A stretch of DNA of 8,493 nucleotides, from NCBI GenBank assembly GCA_019423445.1, contig JAHZBJ010000064.1, positions 2,295-10,787 on the forward strand, written 5' to 3'. This document shows, piece by piece, positions 1 through 6,157 of this stretch. This DNA comes from Oscillospiraceae bacterium (GTDB lineage Bacteria > Bacillota > Clostridia > Oscillospirales > Ruminococcaceae). The notes beneath the pieces are model-generated. The model ran no database searches. It worked only from the letters and a program-made list of their open reading frames with translations, and was not told where the DNA came from. How positions within the stretch are numbered: position 1 is the stretch's first letter; each line of letters begins with the position of its first letter. Made by a program: the position numbers and the translations under genes.

Positions 1-895
1 CGCTTCCGCCTTCTTCCTCCGGCGCCTCCTCCCCTCCCGGCTCCTTCCGGGAGACTTCCAGGGCATGGTTCATTTCCGCCCCCATAATCAGAACGATTGC
101 GGTAGCGTAAAGCCACAGAAGCATCACCACAATGCCTCCCAGGGCTCCGTACACCACCGAATAGTTGGCCACATTCTCCACGTAGAAGGAAAAGGCCAGG
201 GAAAACAACAGCCAGGACCCCAAGGCTGCCACCGACCCCGGAAAAACCCGGCGGGGAGGCCCGGTGACTCCAGGAGCCACCCAGTACAGCGCTCCCAGAG
301 CCAGGAAGAAGACTCCCCCCATCATGGGGAAGCGCAGGGCGCTGCAGAGATCGATAAATGGTGTGATTCCCGGGATATACCGGGACAGGAAAGTGAGAAA
401 GCTCCGCCCCGCCAGCATCAGCCCCATGGTGGCAATAATCACCACCATAAGGAAAAGGGTAAACAGGGCCACCACCAGCTGATGCCTGACCGTAGGCCGG
501 GGGTCCCGGAGATCGTAGGCCAGGTTCACCGCCTTCATCAGGCTGTCCACCGCCCGCATGGGGAGCCAGAGGGTGAAAATCAGGCTGGCAGCCAGGAGAT
601 TGCCGCTGCGCAGCTGGGTGACGTGCTGAAGATAGGCGTTGATCATTTCCAGGATCTGGGTGGGGATCAGCCGTCCCAGAGCGTTTCCAACTGTCAGGGG
701 GCCCAGGTCCAGAAAGCCCACCAAGGCGCTGAGGAAAATCAGGAGGGGGAAGAAGGAGAAGATGAAATAGTAGGTCAGGGCTGCCGCTGATTTTCCCACC
801 TCGTGATCCAGATACCCTTCCACCATGCACCGGACAAAGCGGTAGAACCGGTACTTTCCCAGCTTTTCATTCCATTCCTCCAGCCTTTTTTTCAC
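1..895 (-). CDS. YihY/BrkB-family inner membrane protein (C-terminus cut off by window edge)
   Basis: A GTG-started frame on the minus strand stays open for 298 codons to the window edge, so the last residues are missing. About six hydrophobic segments are visible (near residues 41-62, 98-115, 139-162, 186-206, 219-240 and 251-277). The arrangement and motifs fit the YihY/BrkB family (once called ribonuclease BN): AALTYYFIFSFFPLL in the first helix, a segment running R-A-V-D-S to K-A-V-N-L-A-Y after the second, and NYSVVYGALGG before the last helix. Family members are usually near 280-320 residues, so little is lost; the visible end is an acidic Glu/Gly-rich tail. The GTG start at 895 is chosen because an AAAGGAGGGA site lies 8 bases upstream and nearby ATGs are out of frame. 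The 71-base gap to the amidohydrolase upstream suggests co-transcription. The molecular role of the family is unsettled; RNase activity is not supported for this type. Confidence 0.9.
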   Translation of the reverse strand, partial: MKKRLEEWNEKLGKYRFYRFVRCMVEGYLDHEVGKSAAALTYYFIFSFFPLLIFLSALVGFLDLGPLTVGNALGRLIPTQILEMINAYLQHVTQLRSGNLLAASLIFTLWLPMRAVDSLMKAVNLAYDLRDPRPTVRHQLVVALFTLFLMVVIIATMGLMLAGRSFLTFLSRYIPGITPFIDLCSALRFPMMGGVFFLALGALYWVAPGVTGPPRRVFPGSVAALGSWLLFSLAFSFYVENVANYSVVYGALGGIVVMLLWLYATAIVLIMGAEMNHALEVSRKEPGGEEAPEEEGGS

Positions 896-903
896 GTCTC
901 TCC

Positions 904-908
904 CTCCT
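904..908 (-). promoter_or_regulatory. Ribosome binding site of the YihY/BrkB gene
   Basis: GGAGG on the minus strand, inside AAAGGAGGGA (901-910), lies 8 bases before the GTG at 895. It settles the non-ATG start. Confidence 0.8.
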
Positions 909-948
909 TTCCCGGTTCCCGGCGGCTTTAAGGCTTCACGCCGGTTCT

Positions 949-976
949 TTTCTCAGAAATACTTTCTCAGAAATAC
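949..976. repeat. Perfect 14-bp tandem duplication across the amidohydrolase stop codon
   Basis: The plus-strand unit TTTCTCAGAAATAC occurs twice back to back (949-962 and 963-976) with no mismatch. The copy nearer the gene carries the TGA stop (967-969) of the minus-strand amidohydrolase; the second copy falls in the gap to the membrane-protein gene. It looks like a recent slippage duplication. Either copy alone would give the same C-terminal Leu-Tyr-Phe-stop, so the protein is unchanged. Confidence 0.9.
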
Positions 977-2265
977 AATCTGCTGGTTCCCTTGCCCCGG
1001 CGGGTGATCTCCCGGGCGCATCGGGCGGCGTTCTCCAGTACCGGGGCGGTGTCGGCCCTGAGCTTCCCGTCCCGCTTCACAAACTCCCCCGCCACCAGGG
1101 TGTGGCGGATGTTCCGGCTCCCGGCGCTGTAAAGAATTGCCGCCAGGGGGTTGTAGATGGGAGCTGTATCCGGGGTGTCCAGATCCCAGATATTGAGATC
1201 CGCCGCCGCCCCAGGGGCGATCCGCCCGGAGCCGAAGTTCAGGGCCTCATGGCCCCGCATCAGCATCCGCCACACCGCCCCAAGGGGGAAGTCCGCCCCC
1301 CGGCCCTCCCATTTCCCCAGGAGAGCAAAAAGTCGGGCCTGTTCCAGAGGATCCACCGAATTGGAGCTGGCCGCCCCGTCGGTGCCGATACAGAGGTTCA
1401 CCTGGTTCCAGTATTCCCAGATGTGACCCTTTCCCATTCCCAGCTTGAGATAAGTTTTGGGGCTCACCGGGATGTAAGTGTCCGGCGCCAGAAGGGCCAG
1501 GTCCTCCTCCTGGATCCAGAGACCGTGGGCGGCGATACAGGGGACGGTGAAGCATCCGGCCCGGGCCGCCACGGCGAAGGGAGAAAGGCCATACTTTTCG
1601 TAGCTCTCCTTCACCTGGGCCTCTGTCTCAGCCACGTGGAGGTGGATGCCGCCCCCCGCTTCCCTGGCCATGGCCACCAGCTGCTCCAGCACCTGGGGAG
1701 AACAGATATAAGGAGAATGGGGCCCGAAGCGGATATGGATCATGGGATCCCCCCGGTAACGGTCCATCAGCTCCCGAACCGGCGCCGTCTCCGGCTCCAC
1801 ATTGCCGTCAAAGGCGAACACCGTTCCGGCGATATCCCCGCGGATGCCGGTCTCCCGGGCCGCCTGGGCAATCTGCTCCCCGTGGAAGTAGTGGTCGGCA
1901 AAGGCGGTGACCCCGTGGTCCAGCATCTCGGCGCAGCAGAGACGGCTTCCCCAGTAGATATCCTCTTCCTGGATCTTGCTTTCGTAGGGCCAGATCTCCC
2001 GGTTGAACCAATCGTCAATGGTCACATCCTCCGCCAGCCCCCGGAGGATGTGCATGGGGGAGTGGGCGTGGAGCACCGCGAATCCCGGGGTCACAAAAAG
2101 GGCTGAGCAATCCAGAGTTTCCCCCGGGGCAGTCTCCGGGGAAAGGCCCTTCCCCACAGCGGAGATAACCCCTTCCTCCACAAGGATATCCTTCCCGGCG
2201 GAGATCCCTCCCATCTCATCGATGATGTTGCAGTTCTTCAAAAGGATGGAGCCCATACCATACAC
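967..2265 (-). CDS. Amidohydrolase, MTA/SAH deaminase-like
   Basis: A 432-residue metal-dependent hydrolase of the amidohydrolase superfamily, closest in layout to 5-methylthioadenosine/S-adenosylhomocysteine deaminases and related cytosolic deaminases. Visible metal and catalytic residues: HAH at 66-68 followed by SPMHILRG, H210 and E213 in HLHVAETE, H247 in AAHGLW, and D296 in CIGTDGAASSN. Residues from about 60 to 350 form the catalytic barrel; both ends form the small beta-sandwich domain (C-terminal PGAAADLNIWDLD and VAGEFVKRDGK). Usual family length is about 420-450. One segment differs from the common HCPxSNxKL pattern: here it reads PVSPKTYLKLGMG (267-279), so the substrate may not be MTA or SAH. 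The start is either GTG 2265 or ATG 2256, three codons on; neither has a strong adjacent ribosome binding site and no in-frame start lies further upstream. Likely first gene of a two-gene transcript. Class is secure, substrate is not. Confidence 0.85.
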   Translation of the reverse strand: MYGMGSILLKNCNIIDEMGGISAGKDILVEEGVISAVGKGLSPETAPGETLDCSALFVTPGFAVLHAHSPMHILRGLAEDVTIDDWFNREIWPYESKIQEEDIYWGSRLCCAEMLDHGVTAFADHYFHGEQIAQAARETGIRGDIAGTVFAFDGNVEPETAPVRELMDRYRGDPMIHIRFGPHSPYICSPQVLEQLVAMAREAGGGIHLHVAETEAQVKESYEKYGLSPFAVAARAGCFTVPCIAAHGLWIQEEDLALLAPDTYIPVSPKTYLKLGMGKGHIWEYWNQVNLCIGTDGAASSNSVDPLEQARLFALLGKWEGRGADFPLGAVWRMLMRGHEALNFGSGRIAPGAAADLNIWDLDTPDTAPIYNPLAAILYSAGSRNIRHTLVAGEFVKRDGKLRADTAPVLENAARCAREITRRGKGTSRLYF

Positions 2266-2334
2266 GCCCGTTCTTTCAGCACCCGGTCCACATTCTCCCT
2301 CAGCCCCTCCCTTGCCGGGGCCGAAGTTTTTTTC

Positions 2335-2343
2335 ATTATAGCA
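2335..2343 (-). promoter_or_regulatory. Extended -10 promoter for the amidohydrolase
   Basis: The minus strand reads TGCTATAAT: a perfect TATAAT with the TGn extension. No good -35 box lies 17 bases upstream (only a T-rich stretch), which is common for extended -10 promoters. The expected transcript start is near 2328, giving a leader of about 60-70 bases. Confidence 0.65.
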
Positions 2344-2387
2344 CAGGTGCGACGGGGGAAAAAGAGGGGGCCCCGGACGCAGCCGCC

Positions 2388-2416
2388 TTTACAGCTCCCA
2401 GCGGCTTTGATATACT
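2388..2416 (+). promoter_or_regulatory. Sigma-A-type promoter for the small membrane protein
   Basis: TTTACA (2388-2393), a 17-base spacer and TATACT (2411-2416), with TGA just before the -10 box giving an extended -10 as well. Each hexamer matches consensus at 5 of 6 bases. Transcription should start near 2423. It diverges from the amidohydrolase promoter without overlapping its -10 box. Confidence 0.8.
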
Positions 2417-2463
2417 GGAAAAGCCAGTGAACGCCTCACAATTTCAAAGGAGAAAAAGCCATT

Positions 2464-2688
2464 ATGATTGACTTTTTGCTGAATTACTTCACCCTGGGAG
2501 GAGCGTTCCTTCTTCTCCTTGCCGCCGCGGGAACGCTGCTGCTGGGACGGCGGCGTATCTCCCCTGCCGCCAAGGGCCTGCTTCTGGTGCTTCTGGGGCT
2601 GCTGCTCCTCTATTTCGCTTTTATCCTCTGGATCTCCTTTGCCCCAGGCGCTCTCCCCCAGGGGGAGCCGGTCCCCATTTCCGGCTGA
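2464..2688 (+). CDS. Small two-helix membrane protein, function unknown
   Basis: A 74-residue hydrophobic protein that I do not recognise. Two predicted transmembrane helices (about residues 10-27 and 38-60) are joined by a short basic loop containing GRRR (28-31). The N-terminus is short, and a roughly 14-residue tail rich in Pro and Gly follows the second helix. Positive charges in the loop suggest that the loop faces the cytoplasm and both ends face outward. The ATG at 2464 has AAAGGAG (2446-2452) 11 bases upstream, slightly long but usable, and a good promoter just before it, so the gene is likely real despite its size. There are no catalytic motifs or cysteines. It could be a small membrane regulator or an accessory subunit, but nothing in the sequence ties it to a partner; the DUF362 gene 106 bases downstream has its own promoter. 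Confidence 0.7.
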   Translation: MIDFLLNYFTLGGAFLLLLAAAGTLLLGRRRISPAAKGLLLVLLGLLLLYFAFILWISFAPGALPQGEPVPISG

Positions 2689-2723
2689 TCCCCGCCGCCC
2701 CGGGGAAAGCCCGCCGGAAATCC

Positions 2724-2752
2724 TTTACAAGGGCCTGGAGATGGGCTAAAAT
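2724..2752 (+). promoter_or_regulatory. Sigma-A-type promoter for the DUF362 gene
   Basis: TTTACA (2724-2729), a 17-base spacer and TAAAAT (2747-2752). The -35 box and spacing are identical to those of the promoter at 2388. Expected start near 2759, leaving a leader of about 36 bases with AAAAGGAG at 2778-2785, 9 bases before the ATG at 2795. The gene can therefore be expressed apart from the small membrane protein, although read-through is possible because no terminator separates them. Confidence 0.7.
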
Positions 2753-2794
2753 AAGGGGGCAACAGGATCTTACGATGAAAAGGAGAGAACTGTC

Positions 2795-3904
2795 ATGGAA
2801 AAATCCAAGGTGTATTTTACCGACCTTCACGCCCAGATCGGCCAGAACCTCCTTCAAAAGCTCCGGAAGCTGCTGCTGGCCGCCGGGATCCGGGACATTG
2901 ATTTCAACAACAAGTTTGTCGCCCTGAAACTCCACTTCGGGGAAGAGGGGAACCTTGCCTACCTGCGCCCCAACTACCTGAAGGTGGTGGCGGACGTGGT
3001 AAAGGAGCTGGGGGGACGCCCCTTCCTCACTGACTGCAACACCCTCTATGTAGGAAGCCGGAAAAATGCTCTGGACCACCTGGATGTGGCCATGCTCCAC
3101 GGCTTCGGGCCCATGACCACCGGCTGCCAGGTGATTATCGCCGACGGCCTCAAGGGCACCGACGAAGCTCTGGTCCCCGTCCCCTGCGGAGAATATGTCA
3201 AGGAGGCCAAAATTGGCCGGGCCATTATGGATGCCGACATCATCATCTCGGTCAACCACTTCAAGGGCCATGAGTGCACCGGTTTCGGCGGCGCCATCAA
3301 GAACCTGGGCATGGGCTGCGGCAGCCGGGCCGGCAAGATGGAGCAGCACGCCAGCGGCAAGCCCCATGTGGATCAGTCCCTCTGCACCGGGTGCCGGGCC
3401 TGCGCCCGCCAGTGCGCCCACGGCGCTATCTCCTTCGGTCCTGACCGCAAAGCCTCCATCGATCACCAGAAATGCGTGGGCTGCGGCCGGTGCCTGGGAG
3501 CCTGTAACTTCGACGCCGTTCAGTCTCCGGATAACCACAGCAACGACATCCTCAACAAGAAGATCGCCGAGTACACCTGGGCCGTGGTTCACGACCGCCC
3601 CCACTTCCATGTGAGCCTGGTGATGGACGTTTCCCCCTACTGCGACTGCCACGGGGAGAACGACATCCCCCTGATCCCCGACGTGGGCTTCTTCGCCTCC
3701 TTTGACCCGGTGGCCCTGGACCAGGCCTGCGCCGATGCCTGCAACAAGATGCCCCCCATGCCCGGCAGCGTTATCGAAGGGTGCGATCCCGCCCACGACC
3801 GCTTCTCCAGCGCCTTCCCCGCCACCAACTGGGAAGTCGGGCTGGAACACGCCCAGGAGCTGGGCATCGGCACCCGGGACTATGAACTGATCCAGGTAAA
3901 GTAA
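2795..3904 (+). CDS. DUF362 domain protein with two [4Fe-4S] ferredoxin motifs
   Basis: A 369-residue protein of the DUF362 family (uncharacterised Fe-S centre proteins, COG2768 type). The N-terminal part (about 1-185) carries family landmarks VALKLHFGEEGN (42-53), ISVNHFKGHECTGFGGAIKN (151-170) and LGMGCGSRAGK. A bacterial ferredoxin domain follows, with two complete CxxCxxCxxxC sets: C197/C200/C203/C207 and C227/C230/C233/C237. This arrangement binds two [4Fe-4S] clusters and points to electron transfer. The C-terminal part (about 250-369) has DVSPYCDCHGENDIP (278-292), with extra cysteines C283 and C285, and ASFDPVALDQACAD. There is no signal peptide or membrane helix, so it is probably cytoplasmic. 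The length is normal and the frame intact. The ATG at 2795 is fixed by its well-placed ribosome binding site. The biochemical role of the family is unknown; a redox role is inferred from the clusters only. Confidence 0.92.
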   Translation: MEKSKVYFTDLHAQIGQNLLQKLRKLLLAAGIRDIDFNNKFVALKLHFGEEGNLAYLRPNYLKVVADVVKELGGRPFLTDCNTLYVGSRKNALDHLDVAMLHGFGPMTTGCQVIIADGLKGTDEALVPVPCGEYVKEAKIGRAIMDADIIISVNHFKGHECTGFGGAIKNLGMGCGSRAGKMEQHASGKPHVDQSLCTGCRACARQCAHGAISFGPDRKASIDHQKCVGCGRCLGACNFDAVQSPDNHSNDILNKKIAEYTWAVVHDRPHFHVSLVMDVSPYCDCHGENDIPLIPDVGFFASFDPVALDQACADACNKMPPMPGSVIEGCDPAHDRFSSAFPATNWEVGLEHAQELGIGTRDYELIQVK

Positions 3905-3929
3905 TCCCTGTTTCCGTCCATTTCTTCCT

Positions 3930-3973
3930 GGAAAACATTGTCGAAATACAGCGAAATGCTCATTGTGTTTTCC
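3930..3973. repeat. Inverted and direct short repeats ahead of the 169-residue gene
   Basis: GGAAAACA (3930-3937) and TGTTTTCC (3966-3973) are perfect 8-base inverted repeats. Between them CGAAAT occurs twice (3942-3947 and 3952-3957), exactly 10 bases, or one helical turn, apart. The right inverted arm overlaps the -35 region of the promoter at 3963-3991. The layout resembles a regulator binding region, but it matches no operator that I know. No run of T follows, so it is not a terminator for the DUF362 gene. Confidence 0.4.
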
Positions 3974-3991
3974 AAAATAATCCTGTATAAT
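3963..3991 (+). promoter_or_regulatory. Promoter for the 169-residue protein
   Basis: A perfect TATAAT (3986-3991) lies 17 bases after TTGTGT (3963-3968), a weak -35 box matching consensus at 3 of 6 bases. The surroundings are much richer in A and T than the neighbouring genes. Expected start near 3998, giving a leader of about 58 bases. This placement argues against the longer reading frame that would begin with GTG at 4000. Confidence 0.65.
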
Positions 3992-4056
3992 TATATTTTG
4001 TGCGAGAAAGAACGACGGGTCGGAGGAAGTGGCCCGGAGAAAGGATTTTGAGGAAG

Positions 4057-4566
4057 ATGGACGAGATCAAGGACATTTACAACCGGGACATTTACCGCCC
4101 CTTTGTGGACTTCTGCAATACCCATGGCTACCGCACCATGCGGGACCTGGCTTGCTATGATTTCCGGCTTTTGAGCCGGCGGGAGGATTTTTCCCCCATG
4201 CTCATTACCCGGATCAAGGCGGTGTATGCCGCTTACAAGCGCCGGGAGGAGGAAGAGAAAAAGGCGGAAGCCCCTGTCCGGCGGCGCAGCCCGGCGGCTG
4301 TTTCCCCTGTGGTGGAAACCCAGCTGCTGCTCCAGCTGCGGGAGTATCTCTGCCGGAACAGCGATCGGATCGTCACCCTGGAGGAGCTTTACCGGGAAAC
4401 CGGAGGGCGCCTCAAGCGCACCCGCATCGCAAAGCTCCTGGCCGATGCCGCATGGTGCTGCCAGGTGGACCGGAACAGCTATTTCTGGAAGGCGGAGGCC
4501 CTCCAGAACACCTATTCCACCCTGCCTTCCGGAGGCGAGGACATGGCTCTCCTGGCCGCGGAGTAA
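4057..4566 (+). CDS. Two-part protein of unknown function, possibly DNA-binding
   Basis: I do not recognise this 169-residue protein. Three regions can be seen. Residues 1-61 form a compact helical part (FVDFCNTHGYRTMRDL, then YDFRLL and LITRIKAVYAAY) whose spacing recalls helix-hairpin-helix or RNA-polymerase alpha-CTD-like folds. Residues 62-80 are a highly charged linker. Residues 88-147 look like a small winged helix, with LREYL, TLEELYRETGG, a basic stretch LKRTRIAKLL and a final hydrophobic strand ending in YFW. The tail is short and acidic. The start is ATG 4057, with AAAGGA (4040-4045) 11 bases upstream; an in-frame GTG at 4000 would add 19 residues but sits almost at the predicted transcript start. 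The gene stands alone between its own promoter and a strong terminator. A nucleic-acid-binding role is inferred only from predicted shape and charge. Confidence 0.75.
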   Translation: MDEIKDIYNRDIYRPFVDFCNTHGYRTMRDLACYDFRLLSRREDFSPMLITRIKAVYAAYKRREEEEKKAEAPVRRRSPAAVSPVVETQLLLQLREYLCRNSDRIVTLEELYRETGGRLKRTRIAKLLADAAWCCQVDRNSYFWKAEALQNTYSTLPSGGEDMALLAAE

Positions 4567-4578
4567 AAATCCTAATCA

Positions 4579-4630
4579 CAAGAGATAAAAATTCCCCGGT
4601 TAAACCGGGGAATTCTTATCTCTTGTTTTT
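4579..4630. terminator. Bidirectional intrinsic terminator between convergent genes
   Basis: A nearly perfect 47-base inverted repeat: CAAGAGATAA (4579-4588) pairs with TTATCTCTTG (4616-4625), and AATTCCCCGGTT (4590-4601) pairs with AACCGGGGAATT (4603-4614). A single A/C mismatch (4589/4615) joins the two stems. On the plus strand the full stem is followed by TTTTTATTT. On the minus strand the inner GC stem is followed by TTTTT (4587-4591). It therefore can end both the 169-residue gene and purB, whose stop lies only 10 bases away. Confidence 0.92.
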
Positions 4631-4635
4631 ATTTC

Positions 4636-6072
4636 TCAAACGTTGATCTCCGCCTTGTCCCCCAGGAGGTCACGGTTGGCCTCCAGGATGGGCTGCACCA
4701 CGGTTGTCAAGTATTCTTCCACCTGCTGGGGCGCCCTGCCGGTAAAAGCCTCCGGCTTCAGAAGGGCTTCCACCTCGTCGTAGTCCAGGCCGAAGCTGGG
4801 GTCGGCGCAGACCCGCTCGATGAGGTCGTTGGGCCTGCCCTCCTCCTTGACGGTCTTTCCGGCGGCGATGGAATGGACCCGGAGCTTTTCGTGAAGCTCC
4901 TGACGGTCCCCACCCTTCTTCACGGCGCTCATCATGATGTTCTCGGTGGCCATGAAGGGGAGCTCGTTCATCACCCGCTGGCGGATCACCTTGGGGTACA
5001 CCACCAGACCGTCGCAGATATTCTCCATGAGGTTCAGGATGCTGTCCACCCCCAGGAAGGCCTCCGCCACCGAGATGCGCTTGTTGGCGGAGTCGTCCAG
5101 GGTCCGCTCAAACCACTGGGTCCCTGCGGTGAACGCCGGGTTCAGCAGATCCACCATGACGTACCGGGCCAGGGCGGTGACCCGCTCGCTGCGCATGGGG
5201 TTGCGCTTGTAGGGCATTGCCGAGGACCCGATCTGGCTCTTTTCAAAGGGCTCCTCCATCTCCTTGAAGTTCTGGAGGATCCGCATGTCGTTGGAGAACT
5301 TGCTGGCGGACTGGGCGATCCCTGCCAGCACCGAGCAGACATAGTAGTCCATCTTCCGGGAATAGGTCTGGCCGGAAACCGGCACCACCTTTTCAAAACC
5401 CATCTGCCTGGCAATGGACTCCTCCACCGCCCGGATCTTGGCGGCATCTCCCTCAAAAAGCTCCACGAAGCTTGCCTGGGTACCGGTGGTGCCTTTGCTT
5501 CCCAAAAGGGCCAGATTCTCCAGCCGGTGGTCCAGCTCGGTAAGGTCCATCACCAGCTCGTTGATCCAGAGGGTGGCCCGCTTCCCCACAGTGGTGAGCT
5601 GGGCGGGCTGAAGATGGGTATAGGCAAGGCAGGGCATATCCTTGTACTCCCGGGCAAACCCTGCCAGGAGAGAAATGACGTTGATCAGCTTCTTCCGCAC
5701 CAGCTGAAGGCCCTGACGCATCAGGATAACGTCGGTGTTGTCCCCCACATAGCAGCTGGTGGCCCCCAGGTGGATGATCCCCCGGGCCTCGGGGCACTGA
5801 ACCCCGTAGGCGTAAACATGGCTCATGACGTCGTGGCGGCACTCCTTTTCCCGGGCCACCGCCACGTCGTAGTTGATGTCCTCCAGATGGCTCTCCAGCT
5901 CGTTGATCTGCTCCTGGGTGATGGGGAGCCCCTGCTCCCGCTCCGCCTTGGCCAGGGCGACCCAGAGCTTCCGCCAGGTGCGGAACTTATTGTCTTCGGA
6001 AAAGATATACTGCATTTCCCGGCTGGCGTACCGGGTGGAAAAAGGGCTGATATAGCGGTCGTGGTTTTCCAA
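4636..6072 (-). CDS. purB: Adenylosuccinate lyase
   Basis: A complete 478-residue enzyme of the fumarase/aspartase superfamily. It releases fumarate from SAICAR to give AICAR and from adenylosuccinate to give AMP, in the cytoplasm as a homotetramer. Visible landmarks: SPFSTRYASREMQYIF at the N-terminus, H80 in CRHDVMSH, GATSCYVGDNTD (103-114), the catalytic-acid His153 in THLQPAQLTTVGKR, GSKGTTGTQASF (191-202), and the superfamily signature SSAMPYKRNP (283-292), whose serine in the flexible loop acts as the base. ERTLDDSANKRI (322-333) is also typical. The length and motifs fit the longer PurB type found in Clostridia. The start is TTG at 6072: GGGAGGT stands 8 bases upstream, and the first in-frame ATG (residue 20) would delete conserved sequence. 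It follows purL by 85 bases in the same direction and is the last gene before the terminator. Confidence 0.97.
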   Translation of the reverse strand: MENHDRYISPFSTRYASREMQYIFSEDNKFRTWRKLWVALAKAEREQGLPITQEQINELESHLEDINYDVAVAREKECRHDVMSHVYAYGVQCPEARGIIHLGATSCYVGDNTDVILMRQGLQLVRKKLINVISLLAGFAREYKDMPCLAYTHLQPAQLTTVGKRATLWINELVMDLTELDHRLENLALLGSKGTTGTQASFVELFEGDAAKIRAVEESIARQMGFEKVVPVSGQTYSRKMDYYVCSVLAGIAQSASKFSNDMRILQNFKEMEEPFEKSQIGSSAMPYKRNPMRSERVTALARYVMVDLLNPAFTAGTQWFERTLDDSANKRISVAEAFLGVDSILNLMENICDGLVVYPKVIRQRVMNELPFMATENIMMSAVKKGGDRQELHEKLRVHSIAAGKTVKEEGRPNDLIERVCADPSFGLDYDEVEALLKPEAFTGRAPQQVEEYLTTVVQPILEANRDLLGDKAEINV

Positions 6073-6080
6073 CTCTTCTT

Positions 6081-6087
6081 ACCTCCC
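6081..6087 (-). promoter_or_regulatory. Ribosome binding site of purB (TTG start)
   Basis: GGGAGGT on the minus strand, 8 bases before the TTG at 6072. It decides the unusual start and directly abuts the 3' arm of the hairpin at 6088-6110. Confidence 0.85.
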
Positions 6088-6110
6088 GGGACCGGCGGCT
6101 GGCCGGTCCC
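6088..6110 (-). promoter_or_regulatory. GC-rich hairpin abutting the purB ribosome binding site
   Basis: Perfect 9-bp arms GGGACCGGC and GCCGGTCCC enclose a 5-base loop. On the minus-strand transcript the stem ends immediately before GGGAGGT, so folding could affect ribosome access or protect the purB message. No run of U follows, so it is not an intrinsic terminator. Confidence 0.6.
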
Positions 6111-6120
6111 CATGATATTC

Positions 6121-6141
6121 CCGCCCCCGGACCGGGGGCGG
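6121..6141 (-). promoter_or_regulatory. Second GC-rich hairpin in the purL-purB gap
   Basis: CCGCCCCCGG, one central base, then CCGGGGGCGG: a 21-base perfect palindrome, 16 bases after the purL stop. The U-tract expected of an intrinsic terminator is missing on the minus strand. Its CCGGTCC centre can alternatively pair with GGACCGG in the next hairpin. Confidence 0.55.
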
Positions 6142-6157
6142 GTTTGTTCCATGCCTT

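Noticed and set aside
65..790. 241-codon open frame on the plus strand at the left edge
   Set aside because: Hydrophilic Gln/His/Gly-rich shadow of the YihY/BrkB gene, whose membrane helices and motifs are on the other strand.
919..944. Inverted repeat CCGGCG/CGCCGG as a terminator between the amidohydrolase and YihY/BrkB genes
   Set aside because: The stem is 6 bp with a 14-base loop and is not followed by a run of T on the minus strand.
2235..2336. 33-codon minus-strand frame starting with ATG at 2336
   Set aside because: Its ATG lies inside the predicted TATAAT box, so it would not be on the transcript; the remainder overlaps the amidohydrolase start out of frame.
2621..3850. 409-codon open frame on the minus strand opposite the DUF362 gene
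   Set aside because: Shadow of a gene with intact ferredoxin cysteine motifs; composition rich in Gly, Val and His without family signatures.
4000..4056. 19-residue N-terminal extension of the unknown protein from GTG 4000
   Set aside because: It would begin within a base or two of the predicted transcript start with no ribosome site, and the extension is a run of Arg/Lys/Gly unlike the rest.
6121..6141. 21-base palindrome as an intrinsic terminator after purL
   Set aside because: The minus strand continues GAATATC rather than a U-tract, and purB lies downstream in the same direction with no promoter of its own that I can see.
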